Shown here piece after piece: positions 25,883 to 34,719 of a stretch of 64,000 nucleotides of DNA. Made by a program: the position numbers and the translations under genes. Each line of letters opens with the position of its first letter. Positions within the stretch are counted from its first letter, which is position 1. Below the pieces are notes generated by a model. That model was not told the origin of the DNA. It saw only the letters and a list, made by a program, of their open reading frames with translations, and searched no databases. Origin of the DNA: Ornithinimicrobium tianjinense (GTDB lineage: Bacteria > Actinomycetota > Actinomycetes > Actinomycetales > Dermatophilaceae); the NCBI RefSeq assembly GCF_014636495.1, contig NZ_BMEM01000001.1:1256471-1320470 (forward strand). Reading direction: 5' to 3'.

Positions 25883-27378
25883 ACGACGACCTGAACCGCT
25901 GGGGTCCCGGCGCTGACCGGGAGGAGCCCGTGGTGGAGGAGTTCTTCGCCGCGCACCGCCGGGCCGTGGTGGAGCACGATGCGGACGAACAGACGTGGGA
26001 GGCCATCCGGGTCCGTGCGGGGCGCACCGGTCGTGGCGGCCGTGGTGGTCTGTGGTTCCTGGGCGGAGTGGTCGCAGCCACCGCGGCGGCCACGACGGCC
26101 TTCCTCCTGGCCGGACAGGGCCTGGGCGGTGACGTCGCCGAGGCTCCACCCGCGTCGACACCGACCGACCAGGTCGTGGCTACCTCGACGGCGGCGCCCA
26201 GCACCACGGACGACACCACAGCCGGGACGACCGACGGGGCGAGCGACACCACAGGGACCGGCGCCGCCGAGGAGCCCGTTGCCGAGCCCTCGACCGGGAC
26301 GGTCCTGCCGATGCTCGACCCTGACGCCACGATCGCTGTGGCCGGTCACCCCTCCGGCGACGAGAGCCCCCTGCGCGTCTCGGTGGGCCAGTACGACTGC
26401 GAGGCGGGAGAGCGGGAGTGGGCCTGTCCGGCGCTGCTCGTCAGCGAGGACTCCGGCCAGACCTGGACGCGGACCGTCGACATGTTCACCTCGGGCTTCT
26501 ACGGCGCGGTGTCCGCCCGGGGCCACATCTGGATGTGGGGACCGGACCTCACGGACACGGACCGGGACGACATCCCCGTCACGCCGAGCAGGCTCGTCCG
26601 CTCCGACGACGGCGGCCAGACCTGGGTCGAGGTCGCCACGCGGGGCACCACGCTGGGTGTCGAGACCTTCCGCTCGACCCTGGTCGTCGTGACGGAGGGG
26701 TGCGCGGGCGGCGGCCCCGAGGAGTGCGCGGAGGTCGTCGTGACCGACCTCACCGCGGACGACGCCACCAGTGGTCGGCGCACGGCGACCCTCGAGGGCG
26801 CTGATCCTCTGCTCTGCACCACGTTCCCGGCGCCCGGCGACCTGCCGAGGGCCGAGATCTACGCGACCTACGACGCCGTCTACGTCGAGGCTGTCGGCGG
26901 CGTGTACCGCCTCGCAGACGGGGCGTCGGTGGCGAGCGTGGTCGAGCGGCCCAGGGACTGCGCCGACGTCCTGCCCGCCCCCGAGAGCAAGGACGGCCTG
27001 GTCGCCTGGGAGCCGGGGACCGCAGCGGTCTGGACCTCCGCCGACGGCGGGGCGTCCTGGCAGGAGGTGACCGACCTCCCGGGCGGCGTGTCTGCCGCCG
27101 CCAGCAACGACGGCACGCGGATGGTGATCGACACGGACCAGGGAGTCTTCGTCGGCACCGGCGGTGCGTGGGTGCGGGTCACGTCGGTCGACGAGGCAGA
27201 GGTGAGCGAGATCTGGCCCCTGGGGGGTGAGTCGGTGCGGGTCTCCGGCCGCTACCGCTACGTGGCTCCGGACCTCGTGCAGCACGACGGACGCGACCTG
27301 GCCGCGAGCTGGCTGACCGAGGACGGCGGGCAGACCTGGACCGAGGAGCCCCAGCTCGCCATCCCGGGTGCACCCTGA
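25879..27378 (+). CDS. Probable membrane regulator of the ECF factor with exported Asp-box beta-propeller domain
   Basis: 499 residues. The N-terminal 56 residues are cytoplasmic and acidic (WGPGADREEPVVEEFFAAHR), too short for a full ZAS anti-sigma domain. A single membrane helix spans about 58-80 (WFLGGVVAATAAATTAFLLA), then a Thr/Ser/Pro linker to about residue 140. The exported part holds four Asp-box motifs, SEDSGQTW (189-196), SDDGGQTW (242-249), SADGGASW (387-394) and TEDGGQTW (480-487), typical of sialidase/BNR-type beta-propellers. Cys pairs (QYDCEAGEREWAC; EGCAGGGPEEC) could form disulfides. The 4-base overlap with the sigma factor implies a functional pair. Regulator role is inferred; a secreted propeller enzyme is the alternative. 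Confidence 0.72.
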   Translation: MNDDLNRWGPGADREEPVVEEFFAAHRRAVVEHDADEQTWEAIRVRAGRTGRGGRGGLWFLGGVVAATAAATTAFLLAGQGLGGDVAEAPPASTPTDQVVATSTAAPSTTDDTTAGTTDGASDTTGTGAAEEPVAEPSTGTVLPMLDPDATIAVAGHPSGDESPLRVSVGQYDCEAGEREWACPALLVSEDSGQTWTRTVDMFTSGFYGAVSARGHIWMWGPDLTDTDRDDIPVTPSRLVRSDDGGQTWVEVATRGTTLGVETFRSTLVVVTEGCAGGGPEECAEVVVTDLTADDATSGRRTATLEGADPLLCTTFPAPGDLPRAEIYATYDAVYVEAVGGVYRLADGASVASVVERPRDCADVLPAPESKDGLVAWEPGTAAVWTSADGGASWQEVTDLPGGVSAAASNDGTRMVIDTDQGVFVGTGGAWVRVTSVDEAEVSEIWPLGGESVRVSGRYRYVAPDLVQHDGRDLAASWLTEDGGQTWTEEPQLAIPGAP

Positions 27379-27405
27379 CTCGCGACCCGCTGCCATAGTG
27401 GGCAC

Positions 27406-30063
27406 ATGACCGACCAGGCGGAGCTGCCCCCCGGCTACCCCCGCGAGTGGGAGGCGGACGTCGTGCTGGCCGACGGCATGGTGGCCCACGTGCGGCCCAT
27501 CGTGCCGGCGGACACCGAGGCGATCCACGAGTTCCACGCCAACCAGTCGGAGGAGTCGATCTACCTCCGTTACTTCGCCCCGATCAAGCGGCTGTCCGAC
27601 CGCGACGTCCACCGCTTCACGCACGTGGACTATCACGACCGGGTGGCGCTGGTCATGATCATCAACAACCAGCTGGCGGGGATCGGCCGCTACGACCGGC
27701 TCAAGGCCGGCGGCCCGGTCGCGGAGGTCGCCTTCAACGTCTCCGACCACCACCAGGGCAGGGGGATCGGCTCGGTCCTGCTCGAGCACCTGGCCGACAT
27801 CGGCCGCGAGGACGGGGTGCGCCGGTTCGTCGCCGACGTCCTGCCGCAGAACCGCAAGATGATCGGGGTGTTCAAGGACGCCGGCTACGACGTCTCGCAC
27901 GAGTTCGACGACGGGGTCATCGCGGTGTCCTTCGACATCGAGGCCACCGACGCCTCGCGCGCGGTCCGGATGTCCCGCGAGCACCGGTCCGAGGCGCGCT
28001 CGGTGCGGCAGGTGCTCAACCCGGCGTCGGTGGCCGTCATCGGTGCCAGCCGGCGCAGCGACACCGTGGGACGCACCTTCTTCGACAACCTCGTGGACGG
28101 TGGTTTCACCGGCGCGGTGTATGCCGTGAACAACCGGGCCGAGCCGGGCACCCTGATCAGCGGTCACCCCAGCCACGCCTCGGTGCGCGACATCGCCAGC
28201 GGCGTCGACCTGGCCGTCATCGCGGTCCCCGCGCAGGACGTCCTGGCCACCGTCGACGAGTGCGCGGACGCCGGCGTGCGGGCGCTCGTCGTGGCCAGCG
28301 AGGGGTTCGCGGAGGCCGGGCCGGAGGGGGAGCGGCTGCAGCGCCAGCTGCTCGAGCGCGCCCGCGGCCACGGCATGAGGGTCCTCGGCCCCAACAGCTT
28401 CGGCCTGGTCAACAACGACCCCGACGTGCGGCTCAACGCCTCCATCGCGGACGTCGGTCACCTCCCCGGCTACGGCGGGCTCGGGCTGTTCGCCCAGTCC
28501 GGCGCACTCGGCATCGCCGTGCTGAGGTCGGCCCAGCGGCGAGGACTGGGGATGTCCACCTTCGCCTCGGCCGGCAACCGCGTGGACATCTCCGGCAACG
28601 ACCTGATGCAGTACTGGCTGGACGACGAGTCCACCACCGCGGTCGGCCTCTACCTCGAGTCGATGGGCAACCCGCGCAAGTTCTCCCGGATCGCGCGCAA
28701 GCTGGCCACGATCAAGCCGGTCGTGGTCGTCAAGTCCGACGGCGGCGGTCGCGGGGCCGGCATCCGGGTCCGCTCGACGCACCAGTCGAAGGAGGCCTTC
28801 GAGCAGATGCTGCGGCAGGCCGGGGTGATCAGGGCCGACAACGTCCACCAGCTCTTCGACGTCGTCCAGCTGGTCCAGAGCCAGCCGCTGCCGCGCGGAC
28901 GGCGCGTCGCGATCGTGACCAACAGCCACGCCATGGGCAACCTCGCCGCCAGCGCGGCGCGCGGACGCCGCCTGGAGGTGACCCACGGTCCCGTGGCGAT
29001 CAGCTCCGAGGCGCAGACGGAGGCCTTCCGCGAGGTGGTGGCGGCCGCCCTGGAGGACCCCGCGGTGGACTCGCTCGTCGCCTGCTTCATCCCGCCCGTC
29101 GCGCGGATCGACCCCGAGGTCGTCCAGTCCGTCGCGGAGCTCGTGGCACAGCACGACAAGCCCTGTGCCGCAACCTTCCTCGGTATGCGTGGCGTCACGC
29201 CCGGCACCGGAGTCCCGGCCTATCCCACGCCCGAGGACGCGGTGAGGGCCCTGGCCGCCGTGACCAACTACTCCGACTGGCTGCGTGCGGACCACGGCGC
29301 CCGCGTCCGGCCGGACGGCCTCAACCGACGCGCGGCGCACGACGTCATCGAGTCGGCCCTCGCGCGCGTGCCCGAGGGGGTCGACCTGTCCGAGGGAGAG
29401 ATCGCCGAGCTGCTCGCGGCCTACGGCATCACGGTCTGGCCCACGGTGCCGGTCGCCTCGGACGAGGAGGCGGTGGCCGCCTACAAGGAGCTCAAGGGCA
29501 CGGTCGTCCTCAAGGCCACCTCGCCCCTGCTGCGGCACCAGCCCGGGCAGGGCTGGATCCGCACGGGTCTGCGGCACCCCAAGGCGGTGGGGGCGGCCTA
29601 CCGCGACCTCGACGCCCTGCTCGAGCCCATCGGTGCGCAGGGGATAGCCCTGCAGCGGATGGCTCCTCCGGGCTCGGTGGCGGTCGAGGTGACCTCGACC
29701 GAGGACCCGCTGTTCGGACCGTCGGTCGCCTTCGGGGTGGCCGGTGTGCCCGTCGACCTGCTCGGTGATGTCGCGCACGGCTACCCGCCCCTGACCGACG
29801 CCGACATCGTGGACATGGTCGGCTCGATCCGGGCGGCCCCGATGCTCGACGGCTACCGGGGGGCGATGCCGGTCAACCACCAGGCCCTCTACGACCTCAT
29901 CGCGCGGGTGTCGGTGCTGGCCGACGACCATCCGGAGCTGGCCGCGCTGCGGCTCAACCCCGTGATGGCGCACGCCGACGGCATCGAGGTGCTGGGCGCG
30001 ACGGCGCGCGTGGCTCCGGCCCCCACCCGCACCGAGGCAGAGCGGCGGACGCTGCTCAGCTGA
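27406..30063 (+). CDS. GNAT acetyltransferase / ADP-forming acyl-CoA synthetase fusion (Pat-like)
   Basis: 885 residues. Residues about 20-190 are a GNAT acetyltransferase (VRPIVPADTEAIHEFHANQS; the acetyl-CoA loop HHQGRGIGSVLLEHL). Then come an acyl-CoA synthetase CoA-binding domain (NPASVAVIGASRRSDTVGRT), succinyl-CoA-ligase-like domains (LFAQSGALGIAVL; VVVVKSDGGGRGAG) and a C-terminal ATP-grasp domain (ITVWPTVPVASDEEAVAAYK; ALQRMAPPGSVAVEV). The domain order with GNAT first is the reverse of E. coli Pat/PatZ and is common in Actinobacteria. Such proteins acetylate lysines on metabolic enzymes; the synthetase part may be catalytic or a sensor. CATAGT ends six bases before the ATG: leaderless. 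Confidence 0.88.
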   Translation: MTDQAELPPGYPREWEADVVLADGMVAHVRPIVPADTEAIHEFHANQSEESIYLRYFAPIKRLSDRDVHRFTHVDYHDRVALVMIINNQLAGIGRYDRLKAGGPVAEVAFNVSDHHQGRGIGSVLLEHLADIGREDGVRRFVADVLPQNRKMIGVFKDAGYDVSHEFDDGVIAVSFDIEATDASRAVRMSREHRSEARSVRQVLNPASVAVIGASRRSDTVGRTFFDNLVDGGFTGAVYAVNNRAEPGTLISGHPSHASVRDIASGVDLAVIAVPAQDVLATVDECADAGVRALVVASEGFAEAGPEGERLQRQLLERARGHGMRVLGPNSFGLVNNDPDVRLNASIADVGHLPGYGGLGLFAQSGALGIAVLRSAQRRGLGMSTFASAGNRVDISGNDLMQYWLDDESTTAVGLYLESMGNPRKFSRIARKLATIKPVVVVKSDGGGRGAGIRVRSTHQSKEAFEQMLRQAGVIRADNVHQLFDVVQLVQSQPLPRGRRVAIVTNSHAMGNLAASAARGRRLEVTHGPVAISSEAQTEAFREVVAAALEDPAVDSLVACFIPPVARIDPEVVQSVAELVAQHDKPCAATFLGMRGVTPGTGVPAYPTPEDAVRALAAVTNYSDWLRADHGARVRPDGLNRRAAHDVIESALARVPEGVDLSEGEIAELLAAYGITVWPTVPVASDEEAVAAYKELKGTVVLKATSPLLRHQPGQGWIRTGLRHPKAVGAAYRDLDALLEPIGAQGIALQRMAPPGSVAVEVTSTEDPLFGPSVAFGVAGVPVDLLGDVAHGYPPLTDADIVDMVGSIRAAPMLDGYRGAMPVNHQALYDLIARVSVLADDHPELAALRLNPVMAHADGIEVLGATARVAPAPTRTEAERRTLLS

Positions 30064-30085
30064 GCGCGGGTGGCACGATGGGGCC

Positions 30086-30664
30086 ATGGTCCGTCGCCTG
30101 AGGTCACCGCTGCCCGACTCGCTCGTCGCCGACATCGAGCAGGCGGGCTACCTGCCTGCCGTGGTGCACGACGTCGTCGTGACGGCCGTGGGGCGCGACC
30201 AGGTGGTGAGCCACCTCGTCCACGCGGAGACCACGTTCGACGAGCAGGCGGTCCGCAACCACCTCACCGTGCTCGTGCTGACCGACCGCCGGCTGGTCAT
30301 CGCGCACGCCGACGACCACGAGGGCCCGGAGCGGCAGCGGATGGCGACCGCCACGAGCGAGACCGTGCCGCTGCGGCAGGTGCGCGGGGTGATGCTGACC
30401 CACGTGGTGGCCGACCCGGAGAACTACGACGGCAGCCTCGAGGGCCGTGCCGTGACCCTGACGCTCGGGTGGGGGGCGGTCTCGCGCATCGACCTGCTCC
30501 CGGGGCTGTGCGAGGACCCCGAGTGCGAGGGCGACCACGGCTACGAGGGGACGGTGTCCGGCGACGACATCTCGTTGCGGGTCTCCGCGGACGCGGACGG
30601 GGTGGAGCAGCTCGAGCGGGCCCTCGCCTTCGCGCAGGAGCTCTCCGCCCGGCTGGGACGGTGA
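30086..30664 (+). CDS. DUF5998 family protein
   Basis: 192 residues. The pattern IEQAGYLPAVVHDVVVTAVG, TTFDEQAVRNHLTVLVLTDR and VRGVMLTHVVADPENYDG, with a late RIDLLPGLCEDPECEGDHGY Cys/His region, is that of DUF5998, a conserved actinobacterial family of unknown function. A CACGAT hexamer ends six bases before the ATG. The stop overlaps the next gene by GTGA, so it is co-translated with the phosphodiesterase-like enzyme. The CEDPECEGDH motif could bind a metal. Confidence 0.82.
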   Translation: MVRRLRSPLPDSLVADIEQAGYLPAVVHDVVVTAVGRDQVVSHLVHAETTFDEQAVRNHLTVLVLTDRRLVIAHADDHEGPERQRMATATSETVPLRQVRGVMLTHVVADPENYDGSLEGRAVTLTLGWGAVSRIDLLPGLCEDPECEGDHGYEGTVSGDDISLRVSADADGVEQLERALAFAQELSARLGR

Positions 30665-31824
30665 CCGACGCCGTCGCGCGCGCTCGCGCGCTCTACCGAC
30701 CACCCGCTCCCGGCGAGGGCCTGGCCTCGGTGGTGCCGGCCGCGCTGCTCGCGCTCGGCGCCGAGCTGCCGGACGGCATACCGCAGCCGGTCTGGGCGCT
30801 CCCGGACGCGCGACGGGTGGTCGTGGTGCTCGTCGACGGACTCGGTGCGCGGCAGCTCGAGCGGGCCTCGGGGCACGCGCCGTTCCTGCGCACCCTGCCC
30901 TCGGCGGACGAGGACGCCCGCTGCGGCTTCCCCTCCACGACGGCGACGAGCCTGACCAGCCTCGCCACCGGCCGCTGCGCGGGCGACCACGGCGTGATCG
31001 GCTGGCAGACCGCCCTGGACGGCGGGTCCCGGCTGTTCAACCACCTGTCCTGGAAGGGCGGGCCGGAGCCGACGGCCTACCAGCCGCACCGGACGCTGTT
31101 CCAGGAGGCAGGGCGGCAGAACATCACGATGACGACGGTCTCGCGCGCGATGTTCGACGGCTCGGGGTTCACCCGCGCTGCCCTGCGGGGCGGTGGGTAT
31201 GCCGCGGCCGAGGACGCGGTGCAGCGCACCGACGGGGTGGTGGAGGCCCTGGCGCAGGCCGGCCGGAAGGGCCGTGCCCTGGTGTACGCCTACTGGGACG
31301 AGGTGGACAAGGCCGGGCACGTCCACGGCCCCGGGACCCTGGAGTGGGGGACGGCGGTCGAGGCCTGCGACGCCTTCGTCGCCGGCCTGGTCGAGGCGGT
31401 GCCGGCGGGCACCGTCGTCGTCGTCACGAGCGACCACGGCATGATCGAGGCGCCGCACGCGCGCCGGCGCGACCTCGCGCTGGGCGACGTCCTCGGCCAG
31501 GGGGTGCTGCTGCTCGCCGGCGAGCCGCGGGCGCCCCAGGTCTGGTGCGAGCCCGGTGCCGCCGCGGACGTCGCGGCGATGTGGCGGGAGGAGCTCGGTG
31601 ACGACGCGATGGTGCTGACGCGGGAGGAGGTCGTGGACGCCGGCTGGCTGGGACCGCGCGCCGACCGGGCCGGTCGCGTCGGCGACCTCGTGGTCGCGAT
31701 GCTCGACGACGCGACGGTGCTCGACTCCTCGCGGCTGCGCCCCGAGGTGCTGCGGCTGCGCGGCCACCACGGCTCGGTCACCGACGCCGAGACCGCCATC
31801 CCGCTGCTCGTCCACGCGGGCTGA
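30661..31824 (+). CDS. Nucleotide pyrophosphatase / phosphodiesterase-like alkaline phosphatase superfamily enzyme
   Basis: 387 residues from GTG 30661 in a 4-base overlap with DUF5998. The alkaline-phosphatase fold is marked by VVVVLVDGLGARQLER (first Asp ligand), CGFPSTTATSLTSLATGRC with the Thr/Ser nucleophile, YWDEVDKAGHVHG (metal ligands) and VVVTSDHGMIEAPH. This matches the type I phosphodiesterase/nucleotide pyrophosphatase group, which cleaves phosphodiester or pyrophosphate bonds in nucleotides or lipids. No signal peptide is visible, so it is cytoplasmic. Rare ATA in GIPQP is part of a GACGGCATACC motif. Confidence 0.83.
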   Translation: MTDAVARARALYRPPAPGEGLASVVPAALLALGAELPDGIPQPVWALPDARRVVVVLVDGLGARQLERASGHAPFLRTLPSADEDARCGFPSTTATSLTSLATGRCAGDHGVIGWQTALDGGSRLFNHLSWKGGPEPTAYQPHRTLFQEAGRQNITMTTVSRAMFDGSGFTRAALRGGGYAAAEDAVQRTDGVVEALAQAGRKGRALVYAYWDEVDKAGHVHGPGTLEWGTAVEACDAFVAGLVEAVPAGTVVVVTSDHGMIEAPHARRRDLALGDVLGQGVLLLAGEPRAPQVWCEPGAAADVAAMWREELGDDAMVLTREEVVDAGWLGPRADRAGRVGDLVVAMLDDATVLDSSRLRPEVLRLRGHHGSVTDAETAIPLLVHAG

Positions 31825-31870
31825 CGCGGCGGTGGCGCGGGACGTGCCGGGCGCTCCGTAGACTGCGCGG

Positions 31871-32587
31871 GTGGCTGAGCTCGTCTTCTTCACCGGGACC
31901 ATGGACTGCGGGAAGTCGACCCTCGCGCTGCAGATGGACCACACGCACTCGACCCGCGGGCGTGCGGGGCTGCTGTTCACCCAGCACGACCGGTCGGGGG
32001 AGGCGGTGATCTCCTCGCGGCTCGGCCTGTCCAAGGCGGCGCTGGAGGTCCACGACGACCTGGACTTCTGGGACGTGGTGGTCGAGCAGGTGACCAACGG
32101 GCGGCGCGTCGACTACCTCATCTGCGACGAGGCGCAGTTCTACCAGCCCGACCAGGTCGACCAGCTCGCGAGGCTGGTGGACGAGATGGGGATCGACGTC
32201 TTCGCCTTCGGGATCACCGCCGACTTCCGCACCCAGCTCTTCCCGGGGTCGCGGCGGCTGCTCGAGCTCGCCGACCGCACCCAGCAGCTGCAGGTGGAGG
32301 CGCTGTGCTGGTGCGGCAGGCCGGCGACCGTCAACGCGCGGGTGGTCGACGGGGTGATGGTCGTCGAGGGCGAGCAGGTCGTGGTGGGCGACGTGAGCGG
32401 CACCGACGAGGGTCGGGCACCGACGGTGGAGTACGAGGTGCTCTGCCGCCGTCACTACATGCGGCGGATGAACTCCCACGCCGCCCGCGCCCAGTCGCTC
32501 TCGCCGGACGTGCTGCCCTTCGACCTGGACCTGTGCCCGCTGCCGACGGTGCCGACGGCCAGAGCCGTGGACGCAGGGGACTCTTAG
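31871..32587 (+). CDS. tdk: Thymidine kinase
   Basis: 238 residues from GTG 31871. P-loop GTMDCGKST at residues 9-17, LICDEAQFYQP (catalytic Glu) and GITADFRTQLFPGSRRLLEL mark a type II thymidine kinase, which makes dTMP from thymidine and ATP in salvage. The zinc-ribbon Cys pair appears as CWCGRPA, with later Cys/His in VLCRRHYMRR. A TAGACT hexamer ends six bases before the GTG and there is no Shine-Dalgarno, so the message is probably leaderless. Longer than E. coli Tdk (205), with a tail PFDLDLCPLPTVP. Confidence 0.93.
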   Translation: MAELVFFTGTMDCGKSTLALQMDHTHSTRGRAGLLFTQHDRSGEAVISSRLGLSKAALEVHDDLDFWDVVVEQVTNGRRVDYLICDEAQFYQPDQVDQLARLVDEMGIDVFAFGITADFRTQLFPGSRRLLELADRTQQLQVEALCWCGRPATVNARVVDGVMVVEGEQVVVGDVSGTDEGRAPTVEYEVLCRRHYMRRMNSHAARAQSLSPDVLPFDLDLCPLPTVPTARAVDAGDS

Positions 32588-32589
32588 CG

Positions 32590-33975
32590 TCAGCCCTGGC
32601 GACGCTTCGGCCCTGAACCGAACATGATGTCGTCCCAGCTGGGGACGCTGGTGCGACCGCCCTTCTTCGGGGCAGGCTGCTCCGCGGCGGGAGCGTCCGC
32701 GTCGGGCTCGTCGACGTCCTCGACGTCCTCGACGTCCTCGACCTCGTCGACGTCGTCCGGCTCTGGGTCCGGGTCCTCGGCGACGACCTCCTCGGGGAGG
32801 TCGCCCTCCTCGTCCAGCACCTCCAGGTCGTCCTCCTCGTCCATGCCGAAGAACTCCTCGAAGCTGACCTCGTTGGGGTCGTGCTGGGTGCGCGCGAAGG
32901 TGCCCTCGGGCTCGCCGTCCTCCTCGCCCTGGGCGGGCTCGCCGACGACCGGAGGCAGCTTGGGCATCCGCAGCCGGCGACGGCGGGCGGGGCGCAGCGG
33001 CGTCGGGTCTTCCGACCCCTCCGGGGCCTCCGTCTCGTCCTCCTCCGGCGTCACGGGGCTGGGGGACTCCGGGGCCGATCCGCGCGGGTGGGCGGCCGGG
33101 GGCTCGCCGGCCTGCTGGAGCTGCTCGTCGAACTCGAAGTCCTCGAGCGGCAGCACCTCGTCGACGAGTCCGCCTCCGGCCCGGCCCTGGTCACGGGGCC
33201 CAGGGCGGTCGTCCGTCGGCGGGCTGACGTCGTCCTCGTCGGCGGGCCGCCCCCCGGGGGCCGGCGCGTCGGGTCCGACCCGCCTGGTCCTGCGCCCGCT
33301 GCCGCGCTGCTGGCGGCGGGCGCGCATCGTCGCCATCAGGTCGTTCGCCTCGTCCGTCGCGGTGGCGGCACCGAGGAGCGGGTGGCCCGCGAGACCGCCT
33401 GGCAGCGCCTGCTCGTCCTCGCTGAGCCAGCGCGCCTCGTCGTCCAGGGCCTCGATCGAGCGGTCCTGCACGTCGTAGTGCCAGGCCGCGCGGCGCTCAC
33501 GTCCCCCGGCGGGGAAGACCACCAGGACGGTCCAGGGCCCCTGCGGGGCGCTGCGGGCCGCGTCCCACGAGATCTCCTCCTCGGGCACCCCGCGCGCCGT
33601 GAGGCGCTCCCGAACCCTCTGGTCGAGCCGGTGCGAGCCGTCCGTGCGCCCCTGCGCGCGCACCGCGGCGGCCTGCGCGAGCCCGACCACGTGCTCGCGC
33701 TCGGCGAGGACGGGACCCTCGAACCGCTGGACGCGCACGAGGTCCCACCCGGTCGCCGAGGCCACCTCCTGGGCGGTCTGACCCGCCCGGATCATGGCCT
33801 GCACCTCGCGCGGCGTCGCGCCGCCGCCGGGGCGTTCGGGGGAGGGTGCGTGCGGCCGCGGGCGCAGGGCCGCGCGCAGCCGGTCGTCGACGGGCACGGC
33901 ATACCGCGTCCCGTCGTCGGCCACCAGGACCAGGCGGCCGCCCTCGTCGAGCTCGTCGAACTGGAGCTGCTGCAT
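32590..33975 (-). CDS. sepH: Septation protein SepH
   Basis: 461 residues from ATG 33975 (GGGTGA upstream; ATG 33993 is possible but has no site). The N-terminal DUF3071 region, QQLQFDELDEGGRLVLVADD followed by TRYAVPVDDRLRAALRPRP and the HTH-like EVQAMIRAGQTAQEVASAT, matches SepH, an actinobacterial FtsZ-binding division protein that promotes Z-ring assembly. The C-terminal half is disordered and acidic, with DEVEDVEDVEDVDEPDAD encoded by a perfect 9-base tandem repeat (32713-32739). It ends three bases from the convergent tdk stop. Confidence 0.86.
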   Translation of the reverse strand: MQQLQFDELDEGGRLVLVADDGTRYAVPVDDRLRAALRPRPHAPSPERPGGGATPREVQAMIRAGQTAQEVASATGWDLVRVQRFEGPVLAEREHVVGLAQAAAVRAQGRTDGSHRLDQRVRERLTARGVPEEEISWDAARSAPQGPWTVLVVFPAGGRERRAAWHYDVQDRSIEALDDEARWLSEDEQALPGGLAGHPLLGAATATDEANDLMATMRARRQQRGSGRRTRRVGPDAPAPGGRPADEDDVSPPTDDRPGPRDQGRAGGGLVDEVLPLEDFEFDEQLQQAGEPPAAHPRGSAPESPSPVTPEEDETEAPEGSEDPTPLRPARRRRLRMPKLPPVVGEPAQGEEDGEPEGTFARTQHDPNEVSFEEFFGMDEEDDLEVLDEEGDLPEEVVAEDPDPEPDDVDEVEDVEDVEDVDEPDADAPAAEQPAPKKGGRTSVPSWDDIMFGSGPKRRQG

Positions 33976-34053
33976 GGTCACCCACTGTGCCATCCGAGAC
34001 TGCGAGCGCCCGGCAGGGCGCGCCGCCGGGACCCTCGTTACGCTGTCAGCGAC

Positions 34054-34719
34054 ATGTCAGCGGCTCCCAGCATCCTCGTGCTCGACCTCGTGGGCATCTT
34101 CGTCTTCGCGGTCTCCGGAGGTCTGGTGGGCATCCGGGCGAGGCTGGACCTGTTCGGGATCGCCGTGCTGGCCTGGGTCACCGGTCTGGGAGGCGGCCTG
34201 ATCCGCGACGTCTTCCTCGGCGACGTCCCTCCGGCGGGCATCTCCGACCCGTGGTACCTGACGGCCGTCCTCCTCGCCGGCGTCGCCACCGTGCTGCTCG
34301 CCCCACGGGTCGCCGACCTGCGCCGCCGCAACCCCGACCTCCGCCTGGGGCTGATCACCCGGATGATCCGCTACCTCGACGCGGTCGGTCTGGCCACCTT
34401 CGCCGTGACCGGCGCCGCCAAGGCGGTCGCGCTGGGCGCCCCGCCGCTGGCCTGCGTCTTCGTGGGCGGGATCGCGGCGGTGGGCGGCGGGGCCCTGCGC
34501 GACGTGCTGGTCGGCCAGGTCCCGGAGGTCCTCCGTCGCGAGGTGTATGCCGTGCCCGCGCTGCTCGGGGCCGCGGTGGTCACCGGCGCCGCGTGGCTCG
34601 ACGCGCTGAGCATGCCCGTGCTCGTCCTGGCCGCGGTCCTCGTCTTCGTCATCCGCGTGGCCGCCATCGTCCTCGACCTCAACGTCCCCACCCCCCGGCA
34701 GACAGGAGTCCGTCCATGA
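34054..34719 (+). CDS. TRIC/UPF0126 trimeric cation channel family protein
   Basis: 221 residues in seven membrane segments: two repeats each containing a glycine-rich signature, GLGGGLIRDVFLGDVPP and AVGGGALRDVLVGQVPEVLR, as in UPF0126/TRIC channels, which pass potassium or other cations. The first segment is ILVLDLVGIFVFAVSGGLVG. A TACGCT hexamer ends nine bases before the ATG and no ribosome site is seen. The stop overlaps the ferrochelatase start by ATGA. Confidence 0.86.
   Translation: MSAAPSILVLDLVGIFVFAVSGGLVGIRARLDLFGIAVLAWVTGLGGGLIRDVFLGDVPPAGISDPWYLTAVLLAGVATVLLAPRVADLRRRNPDLRLGLITRMIRYLDAVGLATFAVTGAAKAVALGAPPLACVFVGGIAAVGGGALRDVLVGQVPEVLRREVYAVPALLGAAVVTGAAWLDALSMPVLVLAAVLVFVIRVAAIVLDLNVPTPRQTGVRP

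Noticed and set aside
25759-30135. Minus-strand ORF of 1458 codons
   Set aside because: Fully antisense to the sigma, Asp-box and GNAT/ACS genes, which have strong motifs; composition is Arg/Gly/His/Asp-rich as in shadow frames.
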